A stretch of 64,000 nt of DNA, from contig CM057462.1 in assembly GCA_030035585.1 (NCBI GenBank), positions 138,534,734 to 138,598,733 of the forward strand, read 5' to 3'. The first letter of the stretch is position 1. Each line of letters starts with the position of its first letter. Made by a program: the position numbers and the translations under genes. This document shows, piece after piece, positions 11,764-23,775 of the stretch. The notes beneath the pieces were generated by a model. That model was not told where the DNA came from, searched no databases, and saw nothing but the letters and a program-made list of their open reading frames with translations. This DNA is from Dugong dugon. Its lineage: Eukaryota; Chordata; Mammalia; Sirenia; Dugongidae.

Positions 11764-12092
11764 ATTTGCTAGTAAGTAGTGTTATGTAGATTTTCCTAGG
11801 ATAGTTTTTCAGGAAATTGCTGTTATTGTACGTAATAATTAACACATAATTCTTTTAGGAATACTCATTGATTATGTAAATATAAAAATGGATAACTGTT
11901 AGCAAAGCAAGTGATGTGAATCATTACTTATTAATAACCTACTGACTGTGGAAATATTTTGTATAAAGGGCTCTTTTAATGAATAAAATGGTCTTTCACA
12001 AAAGTAGCATGAGGCAGAGACCAGAATAGGGTATTTTGGGTCAATGGCAAGTACACAGTCCATTTTTGTTGGAGTTTAGAATTCCTATAGGT
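11764..12092. other. Unassigned spacer
   Basis: AT-rich, no recognisable feature. Confidence 0.4.
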
Positions 12093-12279
12093 CAGTGGTT
12101 CTTAAATTTTAATATGCATCAGAATCTGCAGAGGGCCTGTTAAAACACACAGTGCTGGGCTTCATCCCTAGAGTTTCTGGTTTAGTAGGTCTAGGGTAGG
12201 GCTTGCAAAATTGCATTTCTAACAAGTTTCTAGGGGATGCTGATACTGCTGATTCAAGAGCCACAGTTTGAAAACAATT
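12093..12279 (+). mobile_element. MER5A-type hAT DNA transposon fossil
   Basis: It opens with the hAT-Charlie terminal motif 'cagtggttct'. The MER5A interior order follows: 'tgcatcagaatctgcag', 'cctgttaaaacacac', 'gagtttctggtttagtaggt', 'gcatttctaacaagtttct', and a closing 'agagccacagtttgaaaac'. The length of about 187 bp fits the family. It is a non-autonomous element with no coding capacity. Confidence 0.9.
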
Positions 12280-12454
12280 ATTACAGGCAATAGGGGAGTA
12301 ATGAAAGTGAAGACTTGTAGGATACATGAGGTCTAGTTTGTGGAGGAGTTTCAGTACCAAAATAATCATGTGAAATTTTTCCTGCAGACAGCAGGAAGCC
12401 ATAGGAAAGTTTTAAGCCAAGCAGTGACAATTAAAGCAAATTTTTAGAAGAATT
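12280..12454 (-). mobile_element. L2 LINE fragment, antisense
   Basis: 'gccataggaaagttttaagc' and 'agcagtgacaatt' match the reversed L2 segment that normally reads as a final-third coding region. Short and diverged. Confidence 0.5.
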
Positions 12455-13119
12455 ATGTTAGAGAACTCCAAATGGATGTCCAGAAACCTGTCTCAATATA
12501 TTCAAAACTAGACTCTTTTCCCATAATTTACACCTCCTCTTATACTCATTTTCTTTGTTAAAGACTCCAGTATATTTCCATTTGGCCAAGCCAGAAACCT
12601 GGGAGTCCTCTTGGACTTCTCTCACCCCTGTCATTGATGGCACTTTGTTACCAAGTCCTGCCACTTTAAAAATATCTCTTAAATCTGGCTCTTCTTCATT
12701 CCTGCTGCCTATATCATCTTCTTGCCTGTACCATTTAGAAGGGGCCTAGCCTGTCTCATTATCTCTAGTCTTTTTCCATCTCTAGTGTCCTTCTATGTTC
12801 ACCAACTGTTCTCTTTTTAAATACACACTTGATCATGTCACTCTCCTGCTTAATATTTTTAATGGCTTCCCATTGCCTATGGAGCAAAGTTTAAACCCCT
12901 GAGCATAGCATACAACACCTCCATACTCTGGCTTTTGACACCTCTCTACCCTCACTTCCTACCAGAGTGCCCTAGAAACCTTGCACTCTAGCTGTACCAA
13001 ATCCCACTATTTACCATTTTTTGAACATCTTATCAAGCCTCTCATGTTTGTGCCTTTTGTTATTCCCTTTGCCTAAGAATTACTTATTGTTGAAGATGCT
13101 ACTTAAATCTCATCACCTC
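12455..13119 (+). mobile_element. L2 LINE, sense, left part (interrupted by L1)
   Basis: Landmarks of the last part of L2 occur in order: 'ccagaaacctgggagtcc' near 12590, 'acacacttgatcatgtcact' near 12823, 'aatggcttcccattgcctat' near 12860, and 'ttattccctttgcctaagaa' near 13060. It continues beyond the L1 at 20685, which shows that the L1 landed inside this older element. Confidence 0.85.
13104..13119 (+). repeat. Left target-site duplication of the full-length L1
   Basis: The 16-bp 'taaatctcatcacctc' recurs at 20669-20684 as 'taaatctcatgacctc', with a single mismatch. This defines the insertion points of the L1 and confirms target-primed reverse transcription. Confidence 0.93.
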
Positions 13120-14489
13120 GGAGGTGGGCCAAAGATGGTGGAGTAGTCAGATGCTTCCGGTGGACCCTCTTACAACAAAGACCCAAAGAAACAAGTGATT
13201 CAATTATATATGGCAGTCTAGGAGCCCTGAACATCAAAGGCAGAGTTGAGGAAACGGACTGAGTGGCAGGGGGAGGGAGAGACAGTTTGGAAGCAGCGAG
13301 GAGTTGCCAGACCTGACCTGGCAAGAGCCTGAGCCCTTCAGGCCTGATCTTCTCATGGATGAGCGGCGAGGCAGGCAAGCAGCTGAGCTTGGGAGGCGCA
13401 TTTTCCACACTGGGAGAGACCCAGCCTCTGAGAGTCTCCACAGCTGTGCAGAACCAGTGAGAAGCAGCCCTCCACGAAAGATAAGTACTTGTGTATGGCT
13501 TACGGCACAGATCAAAAACACCCCCCTTAGGGAAAAACCTCTCTCCGATTTACCTCCCCACTCCCCACTCTGCCCTGGGTCCCAGACCAGCTTCAGCAAT
13601 TGCTGAGTTCCCTAGGCCAGACTTAGGATCTGTCACATGCCTGGGGCCATTCTCCCTGCCTTGGAGAGTGAACAAATTAACAAACGGCAAAAAATAAACC
13701 GCCAGCTCCCCTAAGCCAGGAACCCAGGACAGGCACAGCTCCTTTGCCTACGCACAGGCATAAGGAATCCACAGACTTTGAGTGCCTTTCCCCCAGCATA
13801 GACTTGTGTGGGCCCATCTCAACTGCGTAGGCCCTCATTACCGCAGTACAACAGGACTTATACTGGAACCCTAACTTCAACTGTTTCAGCCGTGAAGTGG
13901 CAGGTTCTTGACATTTGACAGTGCTCTGCCCATTAAGCAGGGTCTTCACCTACCCACATCAGGGGCCTGAGGACTGGTGGTTCCACCCTTGCCGCCTAGT
14001 CATCTACGAGAGGGACCCATGAATAAAAGGTGCTCCCCAGTCCTTACAGCCAACAGCATTAGTGCTCACAGTCTGGCTGCAAAACCCACCCACCTATGTG
14101 CTCTAGGAAACAGGGACACGCCTTCCTCCTGGACACTAGGGGGTGACCGTCAGCCCCCTGCCTTGCTCAGAATGTGTTCCCCTTCTGCAGCCAGATGCCT
14201 GTGCCTACACCAATCACCCATGCCTGTCTAGGACTGTAAGTGAGAGCCTACACCACACACTTGGTGGCTATCTACCTGGGCTCCTGCACTGAATCCATAC
14301 AGGAGGAGTGGGCGGACTCCTGAGCTCACATACCTAGTAACAGATCTAACCACCTGGTGACAGGACATTAGAGCTTCAAAGGTGCCAATGATCAAACTAG
14401 CTCATGCAAGCAGCATATTTGGGCATATCAAAACAAAACAAGAGGATAGGACACAGTAAGCAAACATAAATAAACATAATAACTTATTG

Positions 14490-15495
14490 ATGGCTCGGAG
14501 ACAACAGTCAATATCAAATCACATAAAGAGGCCATCCATGATAGCGTCAGTGAGCTCCCAAAATAAAGAATCTAGAGATTTTCCAGAGGATGAAAATTTC
14601 TTGGAATTACCAGAGACAGAATACAAAAGATTAATATACAGAACTTTTCAAAGAAGTTAGGAAGGAAATTAAGCAAAACACAGAACATGTGATAGAGGAA
14701 ATTAAAAAGATTAGAGAAGAGCATAATGACAATTTAACAGGCTGCAAGAATCCATAGAGAGACAGCAATCAGAAATCCAGAAGATTAACAATAAAATTTC
14801 AGAATTAGACAACTCAATAGAAAGTCATAGGAATAGAATTGAGGCAATGGAAGTAAGAATTAGTGAGACTGAAGATAAAGCACTTGACACCAACTTATTT
14901 GAGGAAAAATCAGACAAAAGTTTTAAAAAAGAAGAAACCCTAAGAGTTATGTGTGACTCTATCATCAAGAGGAATAACCTACGAGTGAATGGAGTACCAG
15001 AACGGGGTGGGGGTGGGGGGGATAACAGAAAATACAGAGAGAATTGTTGAAGATTTGTTGGCAGAAGACTTCCCTGATATCATGAAAGATGACAAGATAT
15101 CTATCCAAGATGCTCATCAAATCCCACATAAGGTAGATCCCAAAAGAAAGTCACCAAAACATATTATAATCAAACTTGCCAAAACCAAAGGTAAAGAGAG
15201 AATTTTAACAGTGGCTGGGATAAACAAAAAGTCATCTACAAAGGAGAGTCAATAACAATAAGATTGGACTACTCAGCAGAAACCATGCAGGCAAGTAGGC
15301 AATGGGATGACATATATAAAGCCTTGAAGGAAAAAAAGTGCCAGCCAAGAATTAACATATCCAGCAAAACTGTATCTCAAATATGATGGCAAAATTAGGG
15401 CATTTCCAGATAAATGGAAGTTTTGGGAATTTGCAAAAACCAAAGCAGAATTACAAGAAATACTAAAGGGAATCCTCTGGTTAGAAAATCAGAAA
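14490..15495 (+). pseudogene. L1 ORF1 (nucleic-acid-binding chaperone), disrupted
   Basis: ORF1p is the RNA-binding trimeric protein of L1. The most plausible start is the ATG at 14490 (MARRQQSISNHIKRPS). An in-frame TAG at 14658 breaks the frame after 56 codons. Coiled-coil-like sequence resumes around 14680-14900, with KINNKISELDNSI and MEVRISETEDKALDTN. The RRM-like core follows (NNLRVNGVPE near 14978), with a frameshift at the G-rich run near 15005. The C-terminal domain (DAHQIPHKVDPKRKSPKHII) then reads to a stop at 15253-15255. Homology continues out of frame to about 15495. At least one stop and two frameshifts make it non-functional. Confidence 0.9.
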
Positions 15496-15939
15496 CATCA
15501 GATAACAACCCAAGACTGGAACACAGGACAGAGCAACCAGATAACAACCCAGATAGGGAAGTCACAAAAGCAAATCAAAGCTAAAACACTGAAAATAGAG
15601 AAGCAGATGTTAATATGTAAAAGATGACAACACTAAAACAAAAAAGAGGGACTTAAAAAATGTAGACGTAGATTTTGCATATGGAGAGAAAGTCAAGGCG
15701 ATATAAAGAAATAAAAGACTGGTATAAACTTAGAAAAATAGGGGTAAATATTAAGGTAAACACAAAAGAAACTAACAATCCTAGAAGTCAAAATAAAAAA
15801 CTAGAAAAATATAAAGACTCAGCAAACACAAAATCAACAACAGTGAAAAAGACGAAAAGAAAATACATAAAAATGACTTAGCACAGAAAATTAAGGGGAA
15901 CAAAGAAACTGTGAACAACACACAAAAAAAGACATCAAA
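15496..15939 (+). other. L1 inter-ORF spacer
   Basis: A-rich sequence between the ORF1 and ORF2 homology blocks. It is much longer than the short spacer of human L1. The 68-residue frame at 15675-15881 is lysine-rich because of base composition and matches nothing I know. Confidence 0.6.
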
Positions 15940-18900
15940 ATGACAGCACTAAACTCATACCTACAAATAATTACGCTGAATGTAACTGGACTAAATGTGC
16001 CAATAAAGAGAGAGTGGCACATCGGATTAAAAAAACATGATACGTCTATATGCTGCCTACAAGAGACACACCTTAGACTTAAGACACAAACAGACTAAAA
16101 CTCAAAGGATGAAAAAAATTATATCAAGCAAACAACACTCAAGAAAGGGCCAGATTGGAAATATCAATCTCTGACAAAATAGACTTTAAAATCCACCACA
16201 AAGTATAAGGAAGGACACTATATAATGATTAAAGGGTCAATACACCAGGAGGACATAACTATAATAAATATTTATGTGCCCAATGACAGGGCTCCAAAAT
16301 GCATAAACTCTAACAACATTGAAAAGAGAGACAGCTCCACAATAGTAGTAGGAGACTTCAACACACCACTTTCGGTGAAGGACAGAACATCCAGAAAGAA
16401 GCTCAGCAAAGACACGGAAGATCTAAATGCTACAATCAACCAACTTGATCTCATAGACACATACGGAACACTCCACCCAACAGCAGCCAAGTATACTTTC
16501 TTTTCCAGCACACATGGAACACACTCCAGAATAGACCACATGTTAGGCCATAAAGCAAGCCTTAACAAAATCCAAAGCATTGAAATATTACAAAGCATTT
16601 TTTCTGACCATGAAGCTATAAAAGTAGAAATCAACAACAGAAAAAGTGAGGACAAAAAATCAAACACATGGAAACTGAACAACACCTTGCTCAAAAACTA
16701 CTGGGTTATAGAAGAAATTAAGGATGGAATAAAGAAATTCATAGAATCAAATGAGAATGAAAACACATCCTACCAGAACCTTTGGGACACAGCAAAAGCA
16801 GTGCTCAGAGGTCAGTTTATAGCAATAAATGCACATATCCAAAAAGAATAAAGGGCCATAATCAAAACATTAACCCTACAACTGGAACAAGCAGATAGAG
16901 AGCATCAAAAGAAGCCCACAGGCACCAGAAGAAAGGAAATAGTAAGAATTAGAGCAGAATTAAATGAAAAAGAGAATAGAAAAAACAATTGAAAGAGTTA
17001 ACAAGACCAAAAGCTGGTTCTTTGAAAAGATCAACAAAATTGATAAACTATTGGCCAAACTGACAAAAAACAGGAGAGGAAGCAGGTAACTCATATAAGA
17101 AATGAGATGGGTGATATCACAACAGACCCAACTGAAATTAAAAGAATCGTAACAGAATACTATGAAAAATTGTACTCTAACAAATTTGAAAACCTAGAGG
17201 AGATAGACGAATTTCTGGAAACTCACTACCTACCGAAACTAACACAAACAGAGGTAGAACAACTAAATAAACCCATAACAAAAGAAGAGATTGAAAAGGT
17301 AATTTAAAAACTCCCAGCAAAAAAAAAAGCCCTGGCCCTGATGGCTTCACTGGAGAATTCTACCAAACTTTCTGGGAAGAGTTAACACCACTACTACTAA
17401 AGATATTTCAGAGCATAGAAAAGGATGGAATACTCTCAAACTCATTCTATGAAGCCACCAAAACCAGGTAAAGACACCACAAAAAAAGAAAATTACAGAC
17501 CAATATTCCTCATGAACATAGATGCAAAAATCCTCAACAAAATTCTAGCCAATAGAATTCAGCAACATATCAAAAGAATAATTCACCATGACCAAGTGGG
17601 ATTTATACCAGGTATGCAGGGATGGTTCAACATTAGAAAAACAGTCAATGTAATCCATCACATAAATAAAAGAAAAGACAAGAACCACAGGATCTTATCA
17701 ATTGAGGCAGAAAAGGCATTTGACAAAGTCCGACATCCATTCATGATAAAAACTCTCAACAAAATAGGAGTAGAAGGGAAATTCCTCAATGTAATAAAGG
17801 ACATTTATACAAAGCCAACAGCCAACATCATCTTAAATGGAGAGACTTTGAAAGCATTCCCCTTGAGAATGGGAACCAGACAAGGATTCCCTTTGTCACC
17901 ACTCTTCTTCAACATTGTGCTGGAGGTACTAGCCAGAGCAGTTAGGCTAGAAAAGGAAATAAAGAGTATTCAAACTGGTAGGGAAGAAGTCAAAGTATCT
18001 CTGTTTGGTATGATGGTATGATATACACAGAAAGCCCCAAAGAATCCACAAGAAAACTACTGGAACTAATAGAAGATTTCAGCAGAGTATCAGGATACAA
18101 GATAAACATACAAAAATCAGTTGGATTCCTTTACACCATCAAAGAGAACCTTGAAGAGGAAGTCAGCAAATCAATACAATTAACAATAGCCCCCAAGAGG
18201 ATAAAATACTTAGGAATAAATCTAACCAGAGACATAAAAGACCTATACAATGAAAACTACAAGACACTACTGCAAGAAACCAAAAGAGACCTGCATAAGT
18301 GGAAATACGTACTTTCCTCGTGGATAGGTAGACTCAACATGGTGAAAATGTCAGTTCTACCCAAAGCAATCTACAGATAAAATGCAATCCTGATCTAAAT
18401 TCCACCAGCATTCTTTAATGAGATGGAGAAACAAATCACCAACTTCATATGGAAAGGGAAGAGGCCCCGAATAAGTAAAGTATTACTCAAGAAGAACAAA
18501 GTGGGAGGCCTCACTTTTAGAACCTATTTTACCACCATTGTAGTCAAAACAGCCTGGTACTGGTATAACAACAGATACATAGATCAATGGAACAGAACTG
18601 AGAATCCAGACATAAATTCATCCACCTCTGAGCAGCTGATATTTGACAAAGGCCCAAATCCGTTAACTGGGGAGAAGACAGTCTCTTTAACAAATGGTGC
18701 TGGCATAACTGGACATCCATCTGCAAAAAACTGAAACAAGACCCATACCTCACACCATGCACAAAAACTAACCCAAAATGGATCACAGACTTAAATATAA
18801 AACCAAAAACGATAAAGATCATGGAAGAAAAAATAGAGACTACGCTAGGAGCCCCAATCATGGCATAAACACAATACTAACCGTAAGTAACAATGCACAA

Positions 18901-19662
18901 GCACCAGAAGAGAGACTAGATAATTGGGAGCGCCTAAAAATCAAACATTTATGCTCATCAAAAGACTTCACCGAAAGAGTAAAAAGACAACCTACAGACT
19001 GGGAAAAAATTTTTGGCGACAACAAATCTGATCAGTGTCTGACCTCTAAAATCTACAAGATACTGCAAAACCTCCATAACAAAAAGACAAATAACCCTAT
19101 TAAAAAATGAGTAAAGGATATGAACAGGCACTTCTCCAAAGAAGATATTCAGGTGGCTAACAGACACAAGAAGAAATGCTCACAATCATTAGCTATTAGA
19201 GAAATGCAGATCAAAACTACAATGAGATATCTTCTCACACCAACAAGGCTAGCATTAATCCAAAAAACACAAAATAATAAATGCTGGAGAGGTTGTGGAG
19301 AGACAGGAACACTTATACAATGTTGGTGGGAATGTAAAATGGTACAACTGCTTTGGAAATTGATTTGGTGCTTCCTTAAAAAGCTAGAAATAGTTGTACC
19401 ATGTGATCCAGCTATCCCACTCCTTGGCATATATCCTAGAGAAATAAGAGCTGTCACACGAATAGATATATGCACACCCATGTTCATCGCTGCACTGTTC
19501 ACAATAGCAAAAAGATGGAAACAACCTAGGTGCCCATCAGTGGACAAATGGATAAACAAATTATGGTATATCCACACAATGGAATACTATGCAATGATAA
19601 AGAACAACGATGAAGCCAGGAAACATAACATGGAGGAAAGTGGAGCTCATTATGCTGAGTGA
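15940..19662 (+). pseudogene. L1 ORF2 (endonuclease and reverse transcriptase), disrupted
   Basis: ORF2p nicks target DNA and reverse-transcribes L1 RNA. The likely start is the ATG at 15940, giving MTALNSYLQIITLNVTGLN and then the endonuclease CLQETH motif. A stop follows near 16096. The endonuclease resumes at 16225-16850 ([38 protein letters not shown]). Reverse transcriptase lies at 17107-18380 ([39 protein letters not shown]). The catalytic FADD box near 18000-18025 is destroyed and the frame shifts there. The C-terminal region is at 18423-19662 with a Cys-rich segment ([18 protein letters not shown]). Multiple stops mean no active enzyme. Confidence 0.93.
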
Positions 19663-20655
19663 ATTCAGTCAGTCACAGAAGGACAAATATTGTATAAGAC
19701 CACTATTATAAGAACTCAAGAAAAGGTTTAAACACAGAAGAAAACATTTTTTGATGGTTACAAGGGTGGGGAGGGAGGGGGAGGGTTATTTACTAACTAG
19801 ATAGTAGATAAGAATTATCTTTGGTGAAAGGAAGGACAGCACACACTACCGGGGAAGTCAGCCCAACTAGACTAAACCAAAGCTAAGAAGGTTCCTGAAT
19901 ACCATCAAACATTTTGAGGGATAGAGTAGCAGGGGTAGGGGTCTGGGGACCGTCCTTTCAGGGGACATGGAGGTCAATTGGCATAACAAAGCTTATTAAG
20001 AAAATGTTCTGCATCCTGCTTTGGTGAGTGATGTCTGGATCTTAAAAGCTTGCAAGTGGCCATCTAAGGTGCATCAATTGGTCCCAACCACCTGGAGTAA
20101 AGGAGAATGAAGAACATCGAAGACACTAGGAAAGTATTAGCCCAAGAGACAGAAAGGACCACATAAACAAGAGACTTCATCAGCCTGACACCATAAGAAC
20201 TAGATGGTGCCTGGCTACCATCAATGACCTCCCTGACAGGGAACACAACAGAGAGTCTCAGATGGAGCAGGAGAAAGGTGGGGTGCAGATCTCAAATTCT
20301 AGTAAGAAGACCAGACTTAATGGTCTGACTGAGACTGGAGGTACCCTGGAAAGCATGGCCCCTGGGTTCTTTATCAGCCCAGAACTAATACAGTTTTTGA
20401 GGCCAACTCTTCAGAGAGGGATTGGACTGGACTGTGGGACATAAAGTGATACTCGTGAGGAGTGTGCCTCTTAGCTCAAGTAGACACAAGAGACTAAACG
20501 GGCAGCTTCTGTCCAGAGGTGAGATGGGAAGGCAAAGAGGGTTAGGATCTGGTTGAATGGACATGGGGAATCGGGTGGAAAGGAGGAGTGTACTGTCACA
20601 GTATGGGGAGAGCAATTATCGTCACATAAAAATGTATGTATAAATTTTTGCATGT
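19663..20655 (+). other. L1 3' UTR with G-rich tract
   Basis: This untranslated region matches the 3' UTRs of the L1 copies at 9853-11488, 47451-47806 and, reversed, 7076-8480 and 55482-55985. A G-rich tract at 19764-19785 (runs of 3, 4, 3, 5 and 3 G) fits a potential G-quadruplex. Frames in this part, such as 20262-20444, are not conserved proteins. Confidence 0.85.
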
Positions 20656-20668
20656 AAAAAAAAAAAAA

Positions 20669-20975
20669 TAAATCTCATGACCTCTCTGAAACCTTGCACA
20701 CCCTCACCTTCCAGATAGAGTTCATTACTTCTTCTTCTGTGTTACTAAGCTTATATAATTCTCAAAATCACCATTTTAAGTGTTATACATACTTATAATG
20801 CACTGATTATATAGTATTGTGTTTATATTTATGGAAATATCAGTCTCCATCACTAGACTGAGGTCTTTGATGTCAGGAACCATTTTGTATTTATCTTTGT
20901 ATCCTCAATGAGGAGTTCATTGTTTGGTACATAATACCTGCTTAATAATGCTTTTTCGAATAAATGCATGAATCA
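20669..20975 (+). mobile_element. L2 LINE, sense, right part and 3' end
   Basis: It starts with the right TSD of the L1 (20669-20684) and continues the L2 interrupted at 13119. Landmarks are 'catcactagactgaggtctt' near 20849, 'tgtcaggaaccattttgtat' near 20871, 'ttatctttgtatcctcaatg' near 20891 and the 3' terminus 'gaataaatgcatgaatcag' near 20958. Confidence 0.88.
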
Positions 20976-21297
20976 GTTAGTGCAGGAGTGCCGTTGGTGC
21001 AGGAACCAGAGCCTAGAGGCAAGGAGACTTCAGATAGAGAGTGGTCCCTCCGTGTAAGGTAATACAATACAAAATTCAAGTGATGAAGTGAGTTTGATAA
21101 GGGAAAGAACTGAAGAGATGAGAAAAACATTGCAAAGATTGGGCTTGGTGACTGCTGTGGACAAGACAGAAGTAAAAAGCTGTATGTCTTTGAAACATAG
21201 TGACTGGAATAATGAAATAGAGAAATCCAGAAAGGCAATGTTTAAGGGAAAAATATAATGAGCTTGGTTTTAGACCTGTTGAATTTGACGTAGTGGT
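20976..21297 (-). mobile_element. L2 LINE remnant, antisense
   Basis: 'gagcttggttttagacctgt' near 21260 corresponds to the reversed L2 block that reads as 'aacatgtccaaaac' in sense copies. The rest is weakly similar. It faces the sense L2 ending at 20975. Confidence 0.45.
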
Positions 21298-21475
21298 ACC
21301 CACCACTGCCGACTAGTCGATTCCAAGTCTTAGCGACACCATAGGGTTTCCAAGGCTGTAAATCTCTACGGAGGCAGGCTGCAATATTTTTCTCTCGAGG
21401 AGCTGCTGGTGGTTTCAAACTGCTGACCTTTCCGTTAGCAGTCAAACTCCTTAACCACTGCACCATGAGGATTCC
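21298..21475 (-). mobile_element. AfroSINE-type SINE, antisense, long form
   Basis: The reversed tail reads 'cactgccgactagtcgattc'. Further in are the additional 'aaatctctacggaggcaggc' segment of the long body form, 'aactgctgacctttccgtta' and the head 'gcaccatgaggattcc'. No clear TSD. Confidence 0.9.
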
Positions 21476-21916
21476 TTTGAAGTAACAGTATATGTGAACC
21501 AATTTTCTTTCTATTTCTAATTTACCCTTCTAATCTAACTTGCCCCTCTCGTAGGCTCTGGAAAAATTAGCTTTACATAATATATGACCCTACCTAAATT
21601 TAAGTTACCCTAGTACTTCTTATTACATGTCTATGAGAATCTAGTATATGATGATATCTAATATAACCCCAAATCAGATAATCGGTTATTTCTAACTTAG
21701 TACACCAGTATTTCACAAGGAATTTTGAGATGTGTTGGGTAATTACCAGAAATAGGGAAACACAGAAGGTAACTAGGTATTTCTGTTTAGAGTATTTTTG
21801 CAACTGATATTTTTTAATAAATCTTCAATGCTTTAGGAGTTTTTAATATTCTTTTTCTTGACAACCTTACAATAATTAGTCTTTTCTTGCATTTGCTGAC
21901 TTTGGCTAAACACACT
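21476..21916. other. Unassigned AT-rich spacer
   Basis: No feature recognised. Confidence 0.4.
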
Positions 21917-22115
21917 TGTTAGGTGCCATCAAGTCAATTTCAACTCATAGTGACTCCATGTGATAGAGTAGAACCGCCCCATAGGGTTTTCTAGTCTATA
22001 ATCTTTATAGGGAGCAGACTGTTAGGTTTTTCTCCTGTGGAGCCACTGGGTTGGTTAGAACTGCCAACCTTTAGGTTAGCAGTCAAGTGCTTAACAGTTG
22101 TGCCACCAGGGCTCC
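21917..22115 (-). mobile_element. AfroSINE-type SINE, antisense, long form
   Basis: It begins 'tgttaggtgccatcaagtca', matching the RTE tail, and contains the long-form insert near 22000-22040. It ends with 'gttagcagtcaagtgcttaa' and 'ccaccagggctcc'. A weak TSD pair resembling 'ttggctaaaca' and 'ttcgcctaaca' flanks it. Confidence 0.9.
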
Positions 22116-22122
22116 TTCGCCT

Positions 22123-22296
22123 AACAACCAAAAAAAGAAAGGAAAAAAAAAAAAAAAAAACCCCATTGTCATCGAGTCAATTCCAACTCATAGCAACCCT
22201 ATGGTAGAACTGCCCTATAGGGTTTTCAAGGAGCAGCTGGTGGATTCGGACTACCAACCTTTTGGTTAGCAGCCGAGCTCTTAACCACTGCACCCC
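22123..22296 (-). mobile_element. AfroSINE-type SINE, antisense, short form
   Basis: A long A-rich run (22123-22160) precedes the reversed tail 'attgtcatcgagtcaattcc'. The body runs to 'ttaaccactgcacccc', where the head is clipped. It lies only a few bases from the previous SINE, in the same orientation. Confidence 0.9.
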
Positions 22297-22829
22297 TAAT
22301 TTATTTTCATGATGGTTTTATAAAATGAAAAGATCCCTCAATAGTCAAATGAAATTAATTTTCTAATTTAAACTTCTTTTTTTTTTTTTTTTTGTCCACT
22401 TAGAACTAATTAGCTATGCTTGAGGCTTACTCACAAAAATTTTTCCATAGGGGAAATAGTGCTTTCACTTCTAGGTACCCAAGCAAATTAAAACTACCTT
22501 CTGGGGAGGATCATGCCCCTGCTTCCATCTCTATTTTCACATGGACATTTAAGAAATGCTTAGAATTCTGTTGGTTTTCACAAAACTACCTTTTCTAAGT
22601 GAAACTTTTTTGAGATAAGAAGATTTGGGGAGACAGTGCAGCAGTACAGTTATGCTAGGTAGGTTTGGACTTCTGAATTAGTTTCAAGGTGCGTATCAGA
22701 TATTCAAAATAGTAAATTCTAAATCCACAAATTTTGTGGGCTTCTATTACCATGTTTTTAGTACTTAGTCACTAGCACAGTACAATGTAGTTAATATTAA
22801 ATACAGTTATTGATAGATTGATCAAATCC
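22297..22829. other. Unassigned spacer with T-run
   Basis: A run of T at about 22377-22393 has no identifiable element attached. The rest is unassigned. Confidence 0.4.
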
Positions 22830-23395
22830 ATTTATTCAGCAAATATCTATAGGATATCTTCTATGTGTAAGGCACATTTCTCATCACTAGGAATATAATA
22901 AAAATAACTAGGCTTGTAGAGTTTACATTCTATAGGAGGAGACAGACAAAAAAAAAAGTAAATGCATAGTACTTCAGATGGTAATACGTGCTATGAAGAA
23001 ATTAAGGTAGGGTTAGGAGAATAGCAAGTGCACCGGCATGAAAGGGGCAGATCCTGATGTTTGAAATATGTTGTTAAGAAGAACCTCATTGAAAAAGTGA
23101 TATTTGAGCGGAGACCTGAAGGAAGTAAGGGAGTAGGGAGTGAGCCTTGAAGATATCTGGGAAAGAGCTTTCCAGGCAGAGAGAGCAGCAAGTACCAAGG
23201 TCCAGAGGCAGAATTGTTTGGCATGTTCAAGGAATAGCAAGGGGGTTAGTATGGTAGAAGCAGGGTGAGAAAGGGAGAGAGTGGCAGAAGATGAGGTCCC
23301 AGAGGTAGGTGCAGATCTTACAGGGCCGTATAGGCTACAGTAGGGATTTTGGGCCTTCACAGTCAGTGAGGTGCCTTAGGAAGCAGAGGGTTGCA
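22830..23395 (-). mobile_element. L2 LINE fragment, antisense
   Basis: Reversed L2 landmarks occur in the expected order: 'tctatgtgtaaggcacattt', 'ggaggagacagacaaa', 'cgtgctatgaagaaatta', 'atatttgagcggagacctga', 'gctttccaggcagagagagc', and 'ttggcatgttcaaggaatag'. This is one of the longer reverse L2 pieces in the window. Confidence 0.8.
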
Positions 23396-23744
23396 TTTTT
23401 TAATTCAAAATCCCCAAAACAAATTGCCACAAGACCTGTGCTACCTAATTAAGAGATCAGTTTCTACTTTGAATTGTCTTCTGAACTTAGATGAATCATT
23501 CTATAAGCATAGTAATTCAGTCTTGGAGAAGACTTGCCTGGAAATATGGCATGAGTTCCAGTTGCCAAGCCTCTTAGTACAGCTTGATCTTTCTTAGGCT
23601 TCCATCTTTCACAAGTCTAAAAGTTTTGGTTGAAATTTTTAGTGAAGCAGGGTGAATACTTTTGTAAACCTATAGTACATTATCAATAGTTTTCAAGTAG
23701 CTGAAAGCCTATTCTGTTGGCTAGAATATTTTAGTTTACTTAAT
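23396..23744. other. Unassigned spacer
   Basis: No feature recognised. The 68-residue frame at 23391-23597 has no known relatives that I can see. Confidence 0.4.
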
Positions 23745-23775
23745 CATTCATTCAACAAGCATTTATTTTATACCA
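23745..23775 (-). mobile_element. L2 LINE 3' end, antisense, left piece split by an LTR
   Basis: 'cattcattcaacaagcattt' is the reversed L2 3' terminus. The element resumes at 24421 with 'aggatttgtgctaagtacta', so the intervening LTR inserted into it. Confidence 0.7.

Larger units (their letters stand above)
13120..20668 (+). mobile_element. Near full-length L1 LINE, sense, about 7.5 kb
   Basis: The element has a 5' UTR of about 1.4 kb starting 'ggaggtgggccaaagatggt', then broken ORF1, an inter-ORF spacer, broken ORF2, a roughly 1-kb 3' UTR with a G-rich tract, and an A-rich tail at 20656-20668. A 16-bp TSD flanks it. The low TSD divergence argues for a moderately young insertion, yet both ORFs carry stops and frameshifts, so it is dead. 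It is longer than a human L1, mainly through the long 5' UTR and spacer. It interrupts the L2 copy that resumes at 20685. Confidence 0.95.

Noticed and set aside
13103..13606. Overlapping frames of 100-121 codons on both strands
   Set aside because: They lie in the L1 5' UTR, where higher GC lowers stop-codon frequency. No known protein pattern.
15001..15020. G-run in L1 ORF1 as a programmed frameshift site
   Set aside because: The ORF1 frame changes here, but other stops and shifts in the same ORF make simple decay the better explanation.
16272..16694. 140-codon frame on the minus strand
   Set aside because: It is the antisense shadow of the L1 ORF2 endonuclease region.
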